64,000 nucleotides of DNA from Sphingomonas sp. (GCA_017304655.1 JAFKLY010000006.1:248001-312000), one strand, 5' to 3'; positions 19,204-28,761 are shown, counted from the stretch's first letter. The notes: generated by a model not told the origin, from the letters alone. Program-made: numbers and translations.

Positions 19204-20034
19204 ATGGCCGGCGCCAAGAACCACGATTATCACATTCTTCCGCCCAGCTTCTGGCCCTTCATGGGCTCGATGTCCGCGCTCGTGATGGCGCTTGGCGCGA
19301 TCAGCTGGATGCACCCGACCGAAATGGGCAGCTGGGGCGGCCCCGGTTTCTTCATCGGCCTGCTCGGCGTTCTGGCCACCATGTTCTTCTGGTGGGCTGA
19401 TGTCGTGAAGGAAGCGCATGCCGGCGACCACACCCCGGTCGTCTCGCTGCACCTGCGCTACGGCATGATCCTGTTCATCGCCTCGGAAGTGATGTTCTTC
19501 GTCGGCTGGTTCTGGGCCTTCTTCGATTTCTCGCTGTTCCCCAGCGCGCTGCCGCCGATCGAGGGCCTGTTCCCCTCGAAGGGCATCGAAGTGATGAACG
19601 CCTTCGAGCTGCCGCTGCTCAACACGCTGATCCTGCTCTGCTCGGGCACGACCGTGACCTGGGCGCATCATTCGCTGATCCATGGCGATCGCGAAGGCCT
19701 CAAGAAGGGCCTGTGGCTCACGATCATCCTGGGCGCGCTGTTCTCGGCGATCCAGGCCTATGAATATGCCCATGCGCCGTTCGCGTTCGGCACGACGCCT
19801 TATGGCTCGGCCTTCTACATGGCGACCGGCTTCCACGGCTTCCACGTTCTGGTCGGCACGATCTTCCTGATCGTCTGCCTCGTGCGTTCGTACAAGGGCC
19901 ACTTCACGCCCCGCCAGCATTTCGGCTTCGAGGCGGCGGCCTGGTACTGGCACTTCGTCGACGTCGTGTGGCTGTTCCTGTTCGTCGCCGTCTATGTGTG
20001 GGGCGGCTGGGGCGCGCCGGTCCACGGCGGTTGA
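19204..20034 (+). CDS. ctaE: Cytochrome c oxidase subunit III
   Basis: 276 residues with seven transmembrane segments. Conserved features include [13 protein letters not shown] at the N-terminus, [15 protein letters not shown], and the C-terminal [22 protein letters not shown]. The start at 19204 fits this conserved N-terminus, with GGGGAA upstream; the frame is open from 19135, overlapping ctaG. A core subunit of the aa3 oxidase, it is followed 8 bases later by the DUF983 gene. Confidence 0.97.
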   Translation: MAGAKNHDYHILPPSFWPFMGSMSALVMALGAISWMHPTEMGSWGGPGFFIGLLGVLATMFFWWADVVKEAHAGDHTPVVSLHLRYGMILFIASEVMFFVGWFWAFFDFSLFPSALPPIEGLFPSKGIEVMNAFELPLLNTLILLCSGTTVTWAHHSLIHGDREGLKKGLWLTIILGALFSAIQAYEYAHAPFAFGTTPYGSAFYMATGFHGFHVLVGTIFLIVCLVRSYKGHFTPRQHFGFEAAAWYWHFVDVVWLFLFVAVYVWGGWGAPVHGG

Positions 20035-20042
20035 TCCCGACG

Positions 20043-20447
20043 ATGACGCAAGAGAAGGCCGCGCCGGCGACACCGCTCGTCCGCGCGGCCTTGTCGTCTC
20101 GGTGCCCCAAATGCGAGACGGGGCCGCTGTTCGATGGCTGGGTCAAGTTCGCCCCGCGCTGCCGCGCCTGCGGGCTGGATTTCAACCAGTTCAATGTCGG
20201 TGATGGGCCGGCGGCGTTCCTCATCCTGATCGTCGGAGGACTGGTCACGGCGCTGGCGCTGTTCTTCCAGCTGGCCGCCAACCCGCCCTTCTGGGTGCAT
20301 ATCCTGCTGTGGGTGCCGCTCACCACGGCGCTGGTGATCTTCTGCCTGCGCGTATCGAAGGCTGCGTTGCTGATCCTCGAATATCGCAATCAGGCGCGCG
20401 AAGGCCGGCTGGCCGATCCTGCCCGTCAGGCGGACGACGCGCCGTGA
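20043..20447 (+). CDS. DUF983 family membrane protein
   Basis: 134 residues. The N-terminal zinc-ribbon-like pair RCPKCETG and RCRACGLDF (about 20-46) is followed by the DUF983 signature FNVGDGPAAFLILIVGG and two transmembrane helices. It is usually found in cytochrome oxidase clusters between ctaE and surf1, as here, and is presumed to assist oxidase biogenesis. Its stop overlaps the surf1 GTG start. Confidence 0.9.
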   Translation: MTQEKAAPATPLVRAALSSRCPKCETGPLFDGWVKFAPRCRACGLDFNQFNVGDGPAAFLILIVGGLVTALALFFQLAANPPFWVHILLWVPLTTALVIFCLRVSKAALLILEYRNQAREGRLADPARQADDAP

Positions 20448-21091
20448 TCCGCAAGCTGCCGCTGGTCGCGACGATCATCGTGGCGCTGGCGATCCTGGCT
20501 ATGATCGGCCTTGGCATCTGGCAGCTCGGCCGCGCGCAGCAGAAGGAAGCGGCGATCGCCGTCTGGCGCGCGAACATGGGCCTGCCGGCCACGGCCTATC
20601 CGGCCGACACACCGACCGACGAGACCTATCTCTTCCGCCGCCTGTCGGCCAATTGCCTGCGCGTCGTCGGCTGGCAGGTCGTCGGCGGCCGCTCGAAGGA
20701 CGGTCAGCCCGGCTGGCGGCACATCGCCACTTGCGCCACCGGTGCGGAAGGGCCGGGGCTGGTCGTCGACATGGGCGTCAGCCAGCGGCCGGAAGCGACC
20801 GTGGCCTGGAGCGGCGGCCCGGTGCGCGGCCTCGCCACGCATGAGCCGGACAACTCGCCCTGGCTGGAACGCATCACGCACAGGGCGCCGCCGCTGCGCC
20901 TCATGATCGTCGCAGAAGCACCGGCGCCTGGCCTCACAGCCTCGGCGCCGCCTGATCCGGCTTCCGTGCCGAACAACCACCGCTCCTATATGGTGCAGTG
21001 GTTCCTGTTCGCGCTGGTCGCGGCGGTCATTTATGTGCTGGCCGTGCGCAAGCGCTGGCAGGGCGAGGCGCCGCCACCGCCGGAGACATGA
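20444..21091 (+). CDS. SURF1 family oxidase assembly protein
   Basis: 215 residues with an N-terminal transmembrane segment followed by the signature GLGIWQLGRAQQKEAAI, and a second transmembrane helix near the C-terminus (about 182-202), the two-helix layout of SURF1. SURF1 proteins help insert heme a into subunit I. The GTG start at 20444 overlaps the DUF983 stop by four bases. The central domain is somewhat divergent from the family but the ends are typical. Confidence 0.9.
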   Translation: MIRKLPLVATIIVALAILAMIGLGIWQLGRAQQKEAAIAVWRANMGLPATAYPADTPTDETYLFRRLSANCLRVVGWQVVGGRSKDGQPGWRHIATCATGAEGPGLVVDMGVSQRPEATVAWSGGPVRGLATHEPDNSPWLERITHRAPPLRLMIVAEAPAPGLTASAPPDPASVPNNHRSYMVQWFLFALVAAVIYVLAVRKRWQGEAPPPPET

Positions 21092-21157
21092 CGGGAAGTT
21101 CATTTGCGTCCAGCGCGCGGGTTTGATCTAGCGGACCGCAGCTTCCGGAGACATGCC

Positions 21158-21571
21158 GTGCGACTGGCTGCCCTTTCCCTGCTCTGTCTTGGCCTGATCG
21201 GCGCGTCACCCGCGACGCAGACGCAGATCGGCCTGCGCTGCGCCGGGAACGAGAGCCTGCGCGTGGGCGTCAGGGCTGCGCGCCGCGTGGCGTACCGGCA
21301 GACGCTCAGTCTCGATCTTCTCGCCGGGCGCTATTGCTACGCGCAATGTCTGGCGGCGCAGACCTTTCCGATCGCACGCGTGAATGGATCATCGGTGATC
21401 CTGGCCGACGTGCGTGAGCCAGAGCAACAGCGCAACATGCGGATAGACCTTGCGGCGATGCGGCTCGAAGACGACCAGTCTCTGGTGCTTGGCGCGCTGC
21501 CGCCGGTCGAGCGGCATGCGCGGGTTTCCTGCGTCGCGGCACCGTTTCACGAGCCACCCGCATTGCATTGA
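21158..21571 (+). CDS. Hypothetical secreted protein
   Basis: 137 residues from a GTG at 21158 with GGAG 7 bases upstream, giving a clean signal peptide (RLAALSLLCLGLIGASPA). The mature part has four conserved-looking Cys (two in a YCYAQC element), so it is probably a disulfide-bonded periplasmic protein. The frame extends upstream to 21104 but that part is not signal-like. No family recognised. It sits between surf1 and thrC on the same strand. Confidence 0.6.
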   Translation: MRLAALSLLCLGLIGASPATQTQIGLRCAGNESLRVGVRAARRVAYRQTLSLDLLAGRYCYAQCLAAQTFPIARVNGSSVILADVREPEQQRNMRIDLAAMRLEDDQSLVLGALPPVERHARVSCVAAPFHEPPALH

Positions 21572-21640
21572 GCGGCCTTTGCGTTCGCGACCATTGCGTT
21601 TTTGTTGCCGCTGCGCTTCGCCACGGCTAGGAGCGCAGCC

Positions 21641-23044
21641 ATGCAGTATGTGAGCACCAGAGGGCGCGCCGGGGCGCTCGATTTCGAGGGGGCGACGCTG
21701 GCGGGTCTCGCGAGCGACGGTGGGCTCTATCTGCCCGAGCATTGGCCGACCTTCTCGGCGGATGATCTCGCGGCGATGCGGGGGCTGTCCTATGTGGAAA
21801 CGGCGGTGCGTGTCATCGCGCCGTTCGTGGGGGATAGCCTCTCCGAGGAGGAGCTCCGCTCGCTCTGCACGCAGGCTTATGGTCGCTTTGCCCATGCCGC
21901 GGTGACGCCGCTCGTCCAGCTCGATCACCAGCACTGGCTGCTGGAGCTGTTCCACGGCCCGACGCTGGCGTTCAAGGATGTTGCCCTGCAATTGCTCGGG
22001 CTGCTCTTCGAGAAGTTCCTGAGCCGGCGCGAGACGCACATCACCATCGTCGGTGCGACCTCCGGCGATACCGGCTCGGCAGCGATCGATGCGGTGGCGG
22101 GCCGCGCGAAGGTGGATATTTTCATGCTGCACCCCGCCGGCCGCGTGTCGGACGTGCAGCGCCGGCAGATGACCACGGTGCTCGCGCCGAATGTCTACAA
22201 CATCGCCATCGAGGGCAGCTTCGACGATGCGCAGGCGCTGGTGAAGCGCATGTTCAACGACAAGGACTTCGCCGCGCGGTTCGACCTGTCCGCCGTGAAC
22301 AGCATCAACTGGGCGCGGCTCGTCGCACAGGTCGTTTATTATATCTATGCCGGCGTGCGCCTCGGCGCCCCGGAAAAGCCGGTCGCCTTCGCCGTGCCCA
22401 CGGGCAATTTCGGCGACGTGTTCGCGGGCTATGTTGCCTCGCGCATGGGCCTGCCGGTCGAGCGGCTGATCGTGGCGACCAACGTCAATGACATTCTCCA
22501 CCGCGCGCTCTCGCAAGGCGACTACAGCCAGGGCACCGTGATCCCGACCGCGACGCCGAGCATGGACATTCAGGTCTCCTCCAATTTCGAGCGGCTGCTG
22601 TTCGATCTGGGCGGGCGCGACGGACTCGCGCTGGCCGATCAGATGGCCGGCTTCGAAGCGACGAAGGCCATGCGCCTCACCAATGCGCAGCGTGAAGGCG
22701 CCGCGAAGCTCTTCGCCTCGGCCCGGATTGATGCGGACGGCATGTCGCGCGCCATGCGCTGGGCCTATGATGCGGCCGGGCAGATCATTGATCCGCACAG
22801 TGCGGTCGGCCTCGCGGCGGCGCGCTCGGTTGAGCTCGATCCTTCCGTGCCGGTCGTCACGCTGGCGACCGCGCATCCGGCGAAATTCCGCGACGCTGTC
22901 GAGCGCGCCACCGGCACCCGGCCGGCACTGCCCTCCCGCGCGGGCGATCTGTTCGGCCGGGAAGAGCGCTATGCGACGCTGCCCGCCACGTTCGAGGCGG
23001 TGACCGCTTATGTCGCCGAACGCGCCACGCCGCGCCGTGTCTGA
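21641..23044 (+). CDS. thrC: Threonine synthase
   Basis: 467 residues beginning MQYVSTRG, typical of the long bacterial form. The PLP-binding lysine lies in TLAFKDVALQ (about residue 110), the phosphate-binding loop in ATSGDTGSAA, and a conserved VPTGNFGDVFAGY segment follows. It converts O-phosphohomoserine to threonine. The start at 21641 is fixed by the conserved N-terminus. The C-terminus overlaps the next gene, as often seen in sphingomonads where thrC lies next to surf1. Confidence 0.96.
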   Translation: MQYVSTRGRAGALDFEGATLAGLASDGGLYLPEHWPTFSADDLAAMRGLSYVETAVRVIAPFVGDSLSEEELRSLCTQAYGRFAHAAVTPLVQLDHQHWLLELFHGPTLAFKDVALQLLGLLFEKFLSRRETHITIVGATSGDTGSAAIDAVAGRAKVDIFMLHPAGRVSDVQRRQMTTVLAPNVYNIAIEGSFDDAQALVKRMFNDKDFAARFDLSAVNSINWARLVAQVVYYIYAGVRLGAPEKPVAFAVPTGNFGDVFAGYVASRMGLPVERLIVATNVNDILHRALSQGDYSQGTVIPTATPSMDIQVSSNFERLLFDLGGRDGLALADQMAGFEATKAMRLTNAQREGAAKLFASARIDADGMSRAMRWAYDAAGQIIDPHSAVGLAAARSVELDPSVPVVTLATAHPAKFRDAVERATGTRPALPSRAGDLFGREERYATLPATFEAVTAYVAERATPRRV

Positions 23045-23930
23045 TCCCCGGCAGGCCCTGCCGCTCGGCGTGATGATCACCGAGCCCTGGGCCGATTATG
23101 GTCTGATCGACAGCGGCGCCGGTCGCAAGCTGGAGCGCTATGGGCCATATCGGTTCATCCGCCCGGAGCCGCAGGCGATGTGGGCACCGGCGCAGGCGCA
23201 GTGGGATGCGCATGGCAGCTTCATTCCGGCCTCGGATGAGGATGGCGGCGGGCGCTGGCATTTCGACAAGCCGGTGCCGCGCGATGGCTGGCCGCTGGGC
23301 TGGGAGGAAGCGCGCTTCCAGGCGAGTTGCACGCCGTTCCGCCATCTCGGCTTCTTTCCGGACATGGCGCCGGTCTGGTCCTGGGGCAGGGGGCTGCTCA
23401 AGGGGCGGCCGGGCGCGCAGTTCCTCAACCTGTTTGGCTATACCGGTGTCGGCACGCAGGCACTTTCCGCCATCGGCGCGGAGTGCGTGCATGTCGATGC
23501 CTCCAAGAAATCGGTCGCGCAGGCGCGGGACAATGCCGCGCTGGCCGGGATGGGCGAGCGCCCCATCCGCTGGATCGTCGACGATGCGGCCAAGTTCGTC
23601 GCGCGCGAAGTACGGCGCGGGCGGCGCTATGACGGCATCTTGCTCGATCCGCCCAAATATGGCCGTGGTCCCGATGGCGAGATCTGGCGGCTGGAGGAAG
23701 ACCTGCCCGGCCTGATCGCCGATTGCCGCAAGCTGCTCGACACGGACAGCCGCTTCCTGTTCCTCACCGTCTATGCGGTGCGCATGTCGGCGCTCGCAAT
23801 CGGTGAGCTGCTGCGGGCGCATCTTGCTGATCTGCCCGGGCGCATCGAGTGTGGCGAGCTGGCGGTGCGGGAGGAAGCGCGCGGCCTGCTGCTGCCGACC
23901 GCGATCTGGGCGCGCTGGTCGGCTGACTGA
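23010..23930 (+). CDS. Class I SAM-dependent (rRNA-type) methyltransferase
   Basis: 306 residues. The Rossmann methyltransferase motifs are visible: NLFGYTGVGTQALSAIGA (SAM-binding loop), HVDASKKSV (acidic end of the second strand) and ILLDPPKYGRG, the DPPK catalytic motif of RlmI/RlmK-type 23S rRNA cytosine methyltransferases. There is no PUA domain. ATG at 23010 gives a 35-base overlap with thrC; an in-frame GTG at 23037, overlapping the thrC stop more tightly, is an equally good start. Confidence 0.88.
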   Translation: MSPNAPRRAVSDPRQALPLGVMITEPWADYGLIDSGAGRKLERYGPYRFIRPEPQAMWAPAQAQWDAHGSFIPASDEDGGGRWHFDKPVPRDGWPLGWEEARFQASCTPFRHLGFFPDMAPVWSWGRGLLKGRPGAQFLNLFGYTGVGTQALSAIGAECVHVDASKKSVAQARDNAALAGMGERPIRWIVDDAAKFVAREVRRGRRYDGILLDPPKYGRGPDGEIWRLEEDLPGLIADCRKLLDTDSRFLFLTVYAVRMSALAIGELLRAHLADLPGRIECGELAVREEARGLLLPTAIWARWSAD

Positions 23931-23963
23931 CCGATCCCTGTCGCTGGCCCGAAAACCGGAACT

Positions 23964-23973
23964 GTAACGTTAC
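23964..23973. promoter_or_regulatory. Palindrome upstream of the first TonB receptor gene
   Basis: A perfect 10-bp palindrome GTAACGTTAC lies 105 bases before the receptor start in an otherwise empty 148-base gap. It could be a regulator site; no regulator gene adjoins it. Confidence 0.35.
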
Positions 23974-24078
23974 CGCACGAGCCCGAAACCGTATGTAACT
24001 TGCCGCCGCGTCTCCCGCCACTAGCGCCGGACCGGTCAAGGCCGGAGCGATAAGCCGGTCGATTGGGAGGCGAGGAAG

Positions 24079-26094
24079 ATGCGGAAATCTTGGGTGGCAC
24101 TGCTGTTGGCTGGTTGCGCGGCGCCATTAGCGGCACAGGGTCAGGACGGGCTGTTGCCCGCAGCCGGCGAGAGCCAGACGGACGAGATCGTCGTCTTTGG
24201 CCGTGGCGAGAACAAGATCGGCATTGCCGGCGCAGCGAGCGAAGGCAGTCTCAGCGGGGCCGATCTCCTCGTGCGGCCGCTGCTCAAGGTCGCCGAATTG
24301 CTGGAAGCCGTGCCGGGCATGATCGCGGCGCAACATTCCGGTAGCGGCAAGGCGAACCAGTACTTCCTGCGGGGCTTCAACCTCGATCATGGATCGGACT
24401 TCACCACCTATATCGACGGCGTGCAGATGAACTTCCGCACGCATGGCCATGGCCAGGGCTATCTCGATCTGAATGGCCTCATTCCCGAAATCGTCGAGCG
24501 TGAGGACTATCGCAAAGGCCCCTATCGCGCCGATGGCGGCGACTTCGCGCTGGCGGGCGCGGCCTATCTGACCACGGTCGATCGGTTCGAGCGCCCATGG
24601 GCCTCGGCCGAGGGCGGCTCGTTCGGCTGGCGGCGCGTCGCGGCCGGCGGCACGCTCGATGTGGGGAGCGCCGGCGCGCTCACCTTCGCCGGGCAGGGCA
24701 AGGTCTATGATGGCCCGTGGCAGCAGCCCGAAGCGATGCGGCATGTCTCCGGCTTCGCCAAATACAGCCAGCCGATCGGCGAGACGGACTTCAGCCTGTC
24801 CCTTCATGGCTATCACGCCACCTGGAAGCCGACCGAACAGATCCCCGAGCGGACCATCGGCTCGGCCATCTGCCCGGATGTGTTCTGCGCGCCGGACCCG
24901 AGCGCGCGCGGCATGACGACACGCTTCATCGGCAATGCGCAGGCCAAGGGCACGCGCTTCCGCGCCAGCGCATCGGCGCAATATTATAACTGGTGGATGT
25001 TCTCGAACCCGGTCTACGCCAATCCGGACGGGACCAGCGCGCAGATCCGCCAGTTCGACCGGCGCTGGATCTTCCAGGCGCGCGGCGAGACATGGTGGGA
25101 CTTGTCCGACGCGCTCAAACTCACCGTGGGCGGCGAGGGGCGGCTGGACGATATCGGCAATGTCGGCGTCTATCACACGGTCGATCGGGCGTTCGCCGAG
25201 AGCTTCGGCGCCTATCGCGTCACCGAATCCTCGCTGGGCGTCTATGGCGAGGCGGCATTGACGGTGGTGCCCGGCGTGCGCGTCATCGGCGGGCTGCGGG
25301 CGGACCATTATGGCTATTCGGTGCGGGCGCGGGATGCCGAGGCTGCGGCGATCGGCGAGGGCACCGGCACGGACACCATCGTCTCCCCCCGCGTTGCGCT
25401 GGCCTGGACGGTGACGCCGCAGCTTGAGCTCTATGCCAACTGGGGCAAGGGCTTCCACTCGAACGACGTGCGCGGCGCCGTCACCGCAACGCCGGTGCCG
25501 GTGCTGGTCCATGGCACGGGCAAGGAGCTGGGCGCGCGCCTGCAACTCGGCACCTTCAGCGTCACCGCAACTTACTGGTGGCTCGATGTCGGCAGCGAGC
25601 TGCGCTTCGTGGGCGATTCCAATGCGGTGGAGCCAAGCGGCGCCAGCAAGCGCCATGGCTATGAGCTGGTGCTGTTCTGGCGCCCGCTGCCGTGGCTCGC
25701 CATCGACGGCAATTATACCGGCAGCCATTCGCGCTATGACAATGGCGACTATATCCCGAATGCCTTCGAGAATGCCGGGCAGATCGGCGTCTCGGTGATT
25801 GAGGGGCCGTGGAAGCTGTCCGCGCGGCTGCGCCATCTGGGGCCTTATCCGCTGATCGAGGACAACAGCGTGCGCGACAAGGGCAGCAACGTCGTCAGCC
25901 TGCGCGGCGCCTACAAGATCGGCCCGGTCGAATTCTATGCCGAAGGCGTCAATATCTTCGACAGTGGCGACAAGGACATCGCTTATCTCTATGAGTCCTA
26001 TCTGCCGTCCTTCGATGCCGCACCGGTGGAAGGGCGGCTCAGTCGCGTGGTCGAACCGAGGACAGTGAGAATCGGCGCCACGCTGACCTTTTGA
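24079..26094 (+). CDS. TonB-dependent receptor (outer membrane)
   Basis: 671 residues: signal peptide (about 1-20), a TonB box-like DEIVVFG, a plug domain with FLRGFNLDHGSDFTTYIDGV, then a beta-barrel ending in the C-terminal aromatic ATLTF. Two Cys (ICPDVFC) lie in one extracellular loop. The plug text with HGSDF and NFRTHGHGQGY resembles receptors of uncertain substrate and differs from the classic siderophore receptors. No Fur-type box was noticed. It is followed at once by a small secreted SnoaL-like gene whose frame overlaps the stop, suggesting co-transcription. Confidence 0.92.
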   Translation: MRKSWVALLLAGCAAPLAAQGQDGLLPAAGESQTDEIVVFGRGENKIGIAGAASEGSLSGADLLVRPLLKVAELLEAVPGMIAAQHSGSGKANQYFLRGFNLDHGSDFTTYIDGVQMNFRTHGHGQGYLDLNGLIPEIVEREDYRKGPYRADGGDFALAGAAYLTTVDRFERPWASAEGGSFGWRRVAAGGTLDVGSAGALTFAGQGKVYDGPWQQPEAMRHVSGFAKYSQPIGETDFSLSLHGYHATWKPTEQIPERTIGSAICPDVFCAPDPSARGMTTRFIGNAQAKGTRFRASASAQYYNWWMFSNPVYANPDGTSAQIRQFDRRWIFQARGETWWDLSDALKLTVGGEGRLDDIGNVGVYHTVDRAFAESFGAYRVTESSLGVYGEAALTVVPGVRVIGGLRADHYGYSVRARDAEAAAIGEGTGTDTIVSPRVALAWTVTPQLELYANWGKGFHSNDVRGAVTATPVPVLVHGTGKELGARLQLGTFSVTATYWWLDVGSELRFVGDSNAVEPSGASKRHGYELVLFWRPLPWLAIDGNYTGSHSRYDNGDYIPNAFENAGQIGVSVIEGPWKLSARLRHLGPYPLIEDNSVRDKGSNVVSLRGAYKIGPVEFYAEGVNIFDSGDKDIAYLYESYLPSFDAAPVEGRLSRVVEPRTVRIGATLTF

Positions 26095-26114
26095 TGGAGA
26101 GGCCTGGAGGGATG

Positions 26115-26621
26115 ATGCCGATGAAGAGACTGACCGCTGCGTCCATCGCGGCGCTGATGATGGTGGCCGCGCCCGCAGCGGCGGTAGCGGCCGACGCCGA
26201 CATTCTGCGCGAGGCGCAGGACCGCGCGCAGATCGCCCAGCTCATGTGGAATTATGTCCGCGCGATCGATGGGTTCAATCCGGACGCCTATGCGGCGGTC
26301 TTCACGCCCGATGGCGCCTTCGGGGCGACCAAGGGCGCCGAGGCGCTGAGCAAGATGGTCGCGGACCTCAAGAAGAGCCAGGATGATCGCCGCGCCAAGG
26401 GCGAAGTCATCCCCGCCATGCACCATGTGATGAGCAACGATTATATCGAGTTCATCGACAAGGATCATGCCCGCTACCATTATTACTGGATGACGGTGTT
26501 CGCCGGCGCGCCGGGCACCAATCCCCCGCGCCTCGCCGCCGCCGGCCGGGGCGTCGACGATCTCGTGCGCGTGAACGGCCGCTGGCTCATCCGGTTCCGC
26601 AACGTGGCGCCCAAGGACTGA
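26115..26621 (+). CDS. Secreted SnoaL/NTF2-like protein
   Basis: 168 residues: signal peptide (APAAAVAA) and one SnoaL_4-type NTF2 fold (about 32-165). The N-terminal helix pattern REAQDRAQIAQLMWNYVRAID is followed by an AVFTPDGAFG element, a central MHHVMSNDYIEF and a C-terminal VRVNGRWLIRFRNVAP. Members include dehydratases, isomerases and non-catalytic proteins. The start is ambiguous: ATGs at 26112, 26115 and 26121 follow a GGAGG at 26106-26110. It is linked to the TonB receptor just upstream. Confidence 0.8.
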   Translation: MPMKRLTAASIAALMMVAAPAAAVAADADILREAQDRAQIAQLMWNYVRAIDGFNPDAYAAVFTPDGAFGATKGAEALSKMVADLKKSQDDRRAKGEVIPAMHHVMSNDYIEFIDKDHARYHYYWMTVFAGAPGTNPPRLAAAGRGVDDLVRVNGRWLIRFRNVAPKD

Positions 26622-26665
26622 CGACTTAGACGGTTCTTTATGATGAAGTGGGGTTGCGGGGGCGC

Positions 26666-27145
26666 TCAGCGCCGCCGCAGCGTCACGCTGAGTCCGCCGT
26701 CCCCGTTCACCGTCACGCTCTGGCCGGGCTCGATGGCGACGTTCTGCGTGAGCGCGACGGTCCGCGTGCTTTGCGGCGCCAGGCAAGCATCGGCGACCGG
26801 GCCGGGGCGATCCCAGCTCACCCGCAGGTTGTAGCCGATCCTGTCCGGCGCGACACGGCGGCTCGTCAGCGTGACGGAGAGCGAGGTGCGCGCACTGGCG
26901 CCGGGATAGACCGGCGACGGGCAAAGCGCTTCGGCGGCATCGCTCTTGTTGCGTGAGAAGGAGGCGGGCGACTGGCCCGAGACGCGCATCGGCCCGCTCC
27001 ACTGCACTTCGCCGCCGGCCCGCACTTCCACGTCGAACGTGACCGGCGGCGCTGACGAGGCCGGGTCCACGCGCGGCAAGGCGACGATGGGCGGCGGCAC
27101 CGGGACGGGCGGCACGGCGGCAGCGAGCATCAGCAGGGCAATCAT
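26666..27145 (-). CDS. Hypothetical secreted protein, paralogue A
   Basis: 159 residues: a short hydrophobic N-terminus rich in Ala, Val and Pro, then a beta-rich domain with two cysteines (ALCPSPVY and ADACLAP) and a C-terminal GGLSVTLRRR. GGAGG lies 8 bases before the ATG. Clearly paralogous to the protein at 29840-30313: both share MRVSGQSPASF, RNK, GYNLRV, STRTVAL and the C-terminal SVTLRRR. No known family. Probably a periplasmic disulfide-containing protein. Confidence 0.7.
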   Translation of the reverse strand: MIALLMLAAAVPPVPVPPPIVALPRVDPASSAPPVTFDVEVRAGGEVQWSGPMRVSGQSPASFSRNKSDAAEALCPSPVYPGASARTSLSVTLTSRRVAPDRIGYNLRVSWDRPGPVADACLAPQSTRTVALTQNVAIEPGQSVTVNGDGGLSVTLRRR

Positions 27146-27185
27146 GGCGTGAACCTCCGGTCTGGCGACGGTTCTATGACGGAGA

Positions 27186-27200
27186 TCCTTTGCTAAAGGA
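27186..27200. promoter_or_regulatory. Inverted repeat upstream of paralogue A
   Basis: TCCTTT-GCT-AAAGGA lies 41 bases upstream of the gene at 26666-27145. A similar CCTTT/AAAGG inverted repeat lies upstream of its paralogue (30341-30369), so a shared operator is possible. Confidence 0.4.
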
Positions 27201-27360
27201 CTGATATGCAGGTTTAATAGGGTATGAAAGAGCTGGTGATAACGAGGTCGGGGAGGATAAACGCTCGGGCCCTATAAGCTGCATGGGTGGGATCGACGGG
27301 CGTCGCCAACAAACCCGTCGATCCGGCGGCTGAAGCCGCTGCTCAGAGAGGGACTTTCGT

Positions 27361-27705
27361 TCAGCACAACGGCCGCAGATGAAGCCCGTGCCATTTGCCC
27401 GCAGCCAGCCGCTTTCGTACGTGCTGACCATAGGCTTCGGGTGGCAGCGCCTTGCAGGCGTGGTGACGATGGGCGTTACAGAAGCGGCAAGCTGCTACAA
27501 TGTTGTTCTTTGTATCCTTGCCTCCGTCGCAGCGCGCATGAAGGTGCTCCGCTGTCGATCGCAGCCAGTTCAATCTTCGGTCGTTAAGGGCGAAGCGTTC
27601 AGCAAATTCGTGCGGATCACGCTCCCACATTGGCTGCTTGCAGTAGTGGCACAAGCCGTTCTGAGCCGAAAATTTTTCGACGCGAGCTTTCGAAATTTGA
27701 TTCAT
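27361..27705 (-). CDS. HNH endonuclease domain protein
   Basis: 114 residues. A zinc-binding C-x2-C (CHYC, about 19-22) and second C-x2-C-like pair (CRFC, about 73-76) bracket the HNH core AEHLHARCDGGKDTKNNIVAAC, with the catalytic His at about 54 and the Asn in the NNIVAAC part. Small stand-alone HNH proteins act in mobile elements, restriction or repair; the target here is unknown. The gene and the 288 bases upstream are visibly lower in GC than the neighbours, suggesting later acquisition. Confidence 0.85.
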   Translation of the reverse strand: MNQISKARVEKFSAQNGLCHYCKQPMWERDPHEFAERFALNDRRLNWLRSTAEHLHARCDGGKDTKNNIVAACRFCNAHRHHACKALPPEAYGQHVRKRLAAGKWHGLHLRPLC

Positions 27706-27993
27706 GAGAACTCCATCTTGATCTTCATCAAAACGGTTGCGCAGCGACCTGATGGCCGCCCCTTGGTCGGGAGCGAATGCTTGCGCTGGACGGTGTTCTC
27801 ACCACCCCGCTGTCCACACGCACGACACTGAGCCTTCGGCTTCAGCGCAGCAGTCTCACAGAGACCTTCCCAAGGGGTTCTTAGGAAACGCGATTTCCAA
27901 TTATCACTTTTCCTGGATGTCGAAAAGCGCTCCTCTAACCAGATCCCGGCTCGGTCTTGACGGTCAGCACGTCAAACGCGCAGTGGATCGAGG

Positions 27994-28602
27994 CTAACCG
28001 CCTTTCGCTGCCGTTCGGGACCGGTCTGCTGCAGCCTGCTCCTCCCCCTCAAACATGCCGTAGTGCTCGCGCCAGGCGGCGACCTCGTCGCTGAGGTGGG
28101 CGGGCGCGGGGTCGCCCGAGAGGATCAGTCCCGCGACCTCATTATCGGGGTGCATCAGCATCTTCTGCGTTCCATTGCTGAACCAGACCGGGATCAGGCG
28201 ATCGCAGACGGCGTCGAGGATGGTCTGAGCCATGGCGGTGTCGATCGCGCTATCCTCGGCAATCACGCGGACGTTGAGAGAAACGCCTTCCAGGCAATTG
28301 CGCGGGTTGCGCACGAAATTGAGCGACACGAGCAGGCCGGAGAGGTCAGGCCGGGCGGCGTCGGGCATGTGCGCGATCCGGCGCCAGGCGCAGAACCATG
28401 TTCGGCAGATAGGCGGGCGCACGGTGTGGATGCCGCAGCCGCGCGCGGACAGATGCGTGCAGGGCGTGCCGGCCGGCTTCTTGAAGTCAGGCGTGTCCAC
28501 GGTGAGGACCGTGCAGCACGCCCCGCAATCGCCGCAGCTGCGATCGGGCAGGACCGGCCCCAGCAGGGTCGTTTCGAGATCTGTCGCGTCGGCCATCCAC
28601 AT
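27994..28602 (-). CDS. YkgJ-type cysteine cluster protein
   Basis: 202 residues with the CxxCxxCC cluster (SCGDCGACC, about 24-29) followed by PAGTPCTHL, GCGIHTVRPPICRTWFC and further conserved positions. This eight-Cys pattern is typical of the YkgJ/CxxCxxCC family, thought to bind Zn or an Fe-S cluster; the function is unknown. The start is uncertain: ATGs at 28602 and 28596 both lack a strong ribosome-binding site, and the frame extends to 28713 without signal or conserved sequence. It is divergent from the amidohydrolase gene. Confidence 0.75.
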   Translation of the reverse strand: MWMADATDLETTLLGPVLPDRSCGDCGACCTVLTVDTPDFKKPAGTPCTHLSARGCGIHTVRPPICRTWFCAWRRIAHMPDAARPDLSGLLVSLNFVRNPRNCLEGVSLNVRVIAEDSAIDTAMAQTILDAVCDRLIPVWFSNGTQKMLMHPDNEVAGLILSGDPAPAHLSDEVAAWREHYGMFEGEEQAAADRSRTAAKGG

Positions 28603-28761
28603 AGGGACTGCCGCGACACCGGGCGGAACACAAGCCTGCGGCCTCCAATCTTGCGTGGCGCTGCCGGCCACGACGGAAATGATTTGCGGTTGGTCCGGCT
28701 GACACCTAGGCAAAGGTGATGTCGGGCAGTGGGGCCTGATGGGTCAGTGGGGGATCGTGGG

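Noticed and set aside
21389..23080. Minus-strand open frame of 563 codons
   Set aside because: It is antisense to thrC; the composition is that of a GC shadow and no family is recognisable.
24079..26094. Siderophore receptor assignment for TonB receptor 1
   Set aside because: No Fur-type box, siderophore synthesis gene or iron-transport neighbour is present, so a specific substrate is not claimed.
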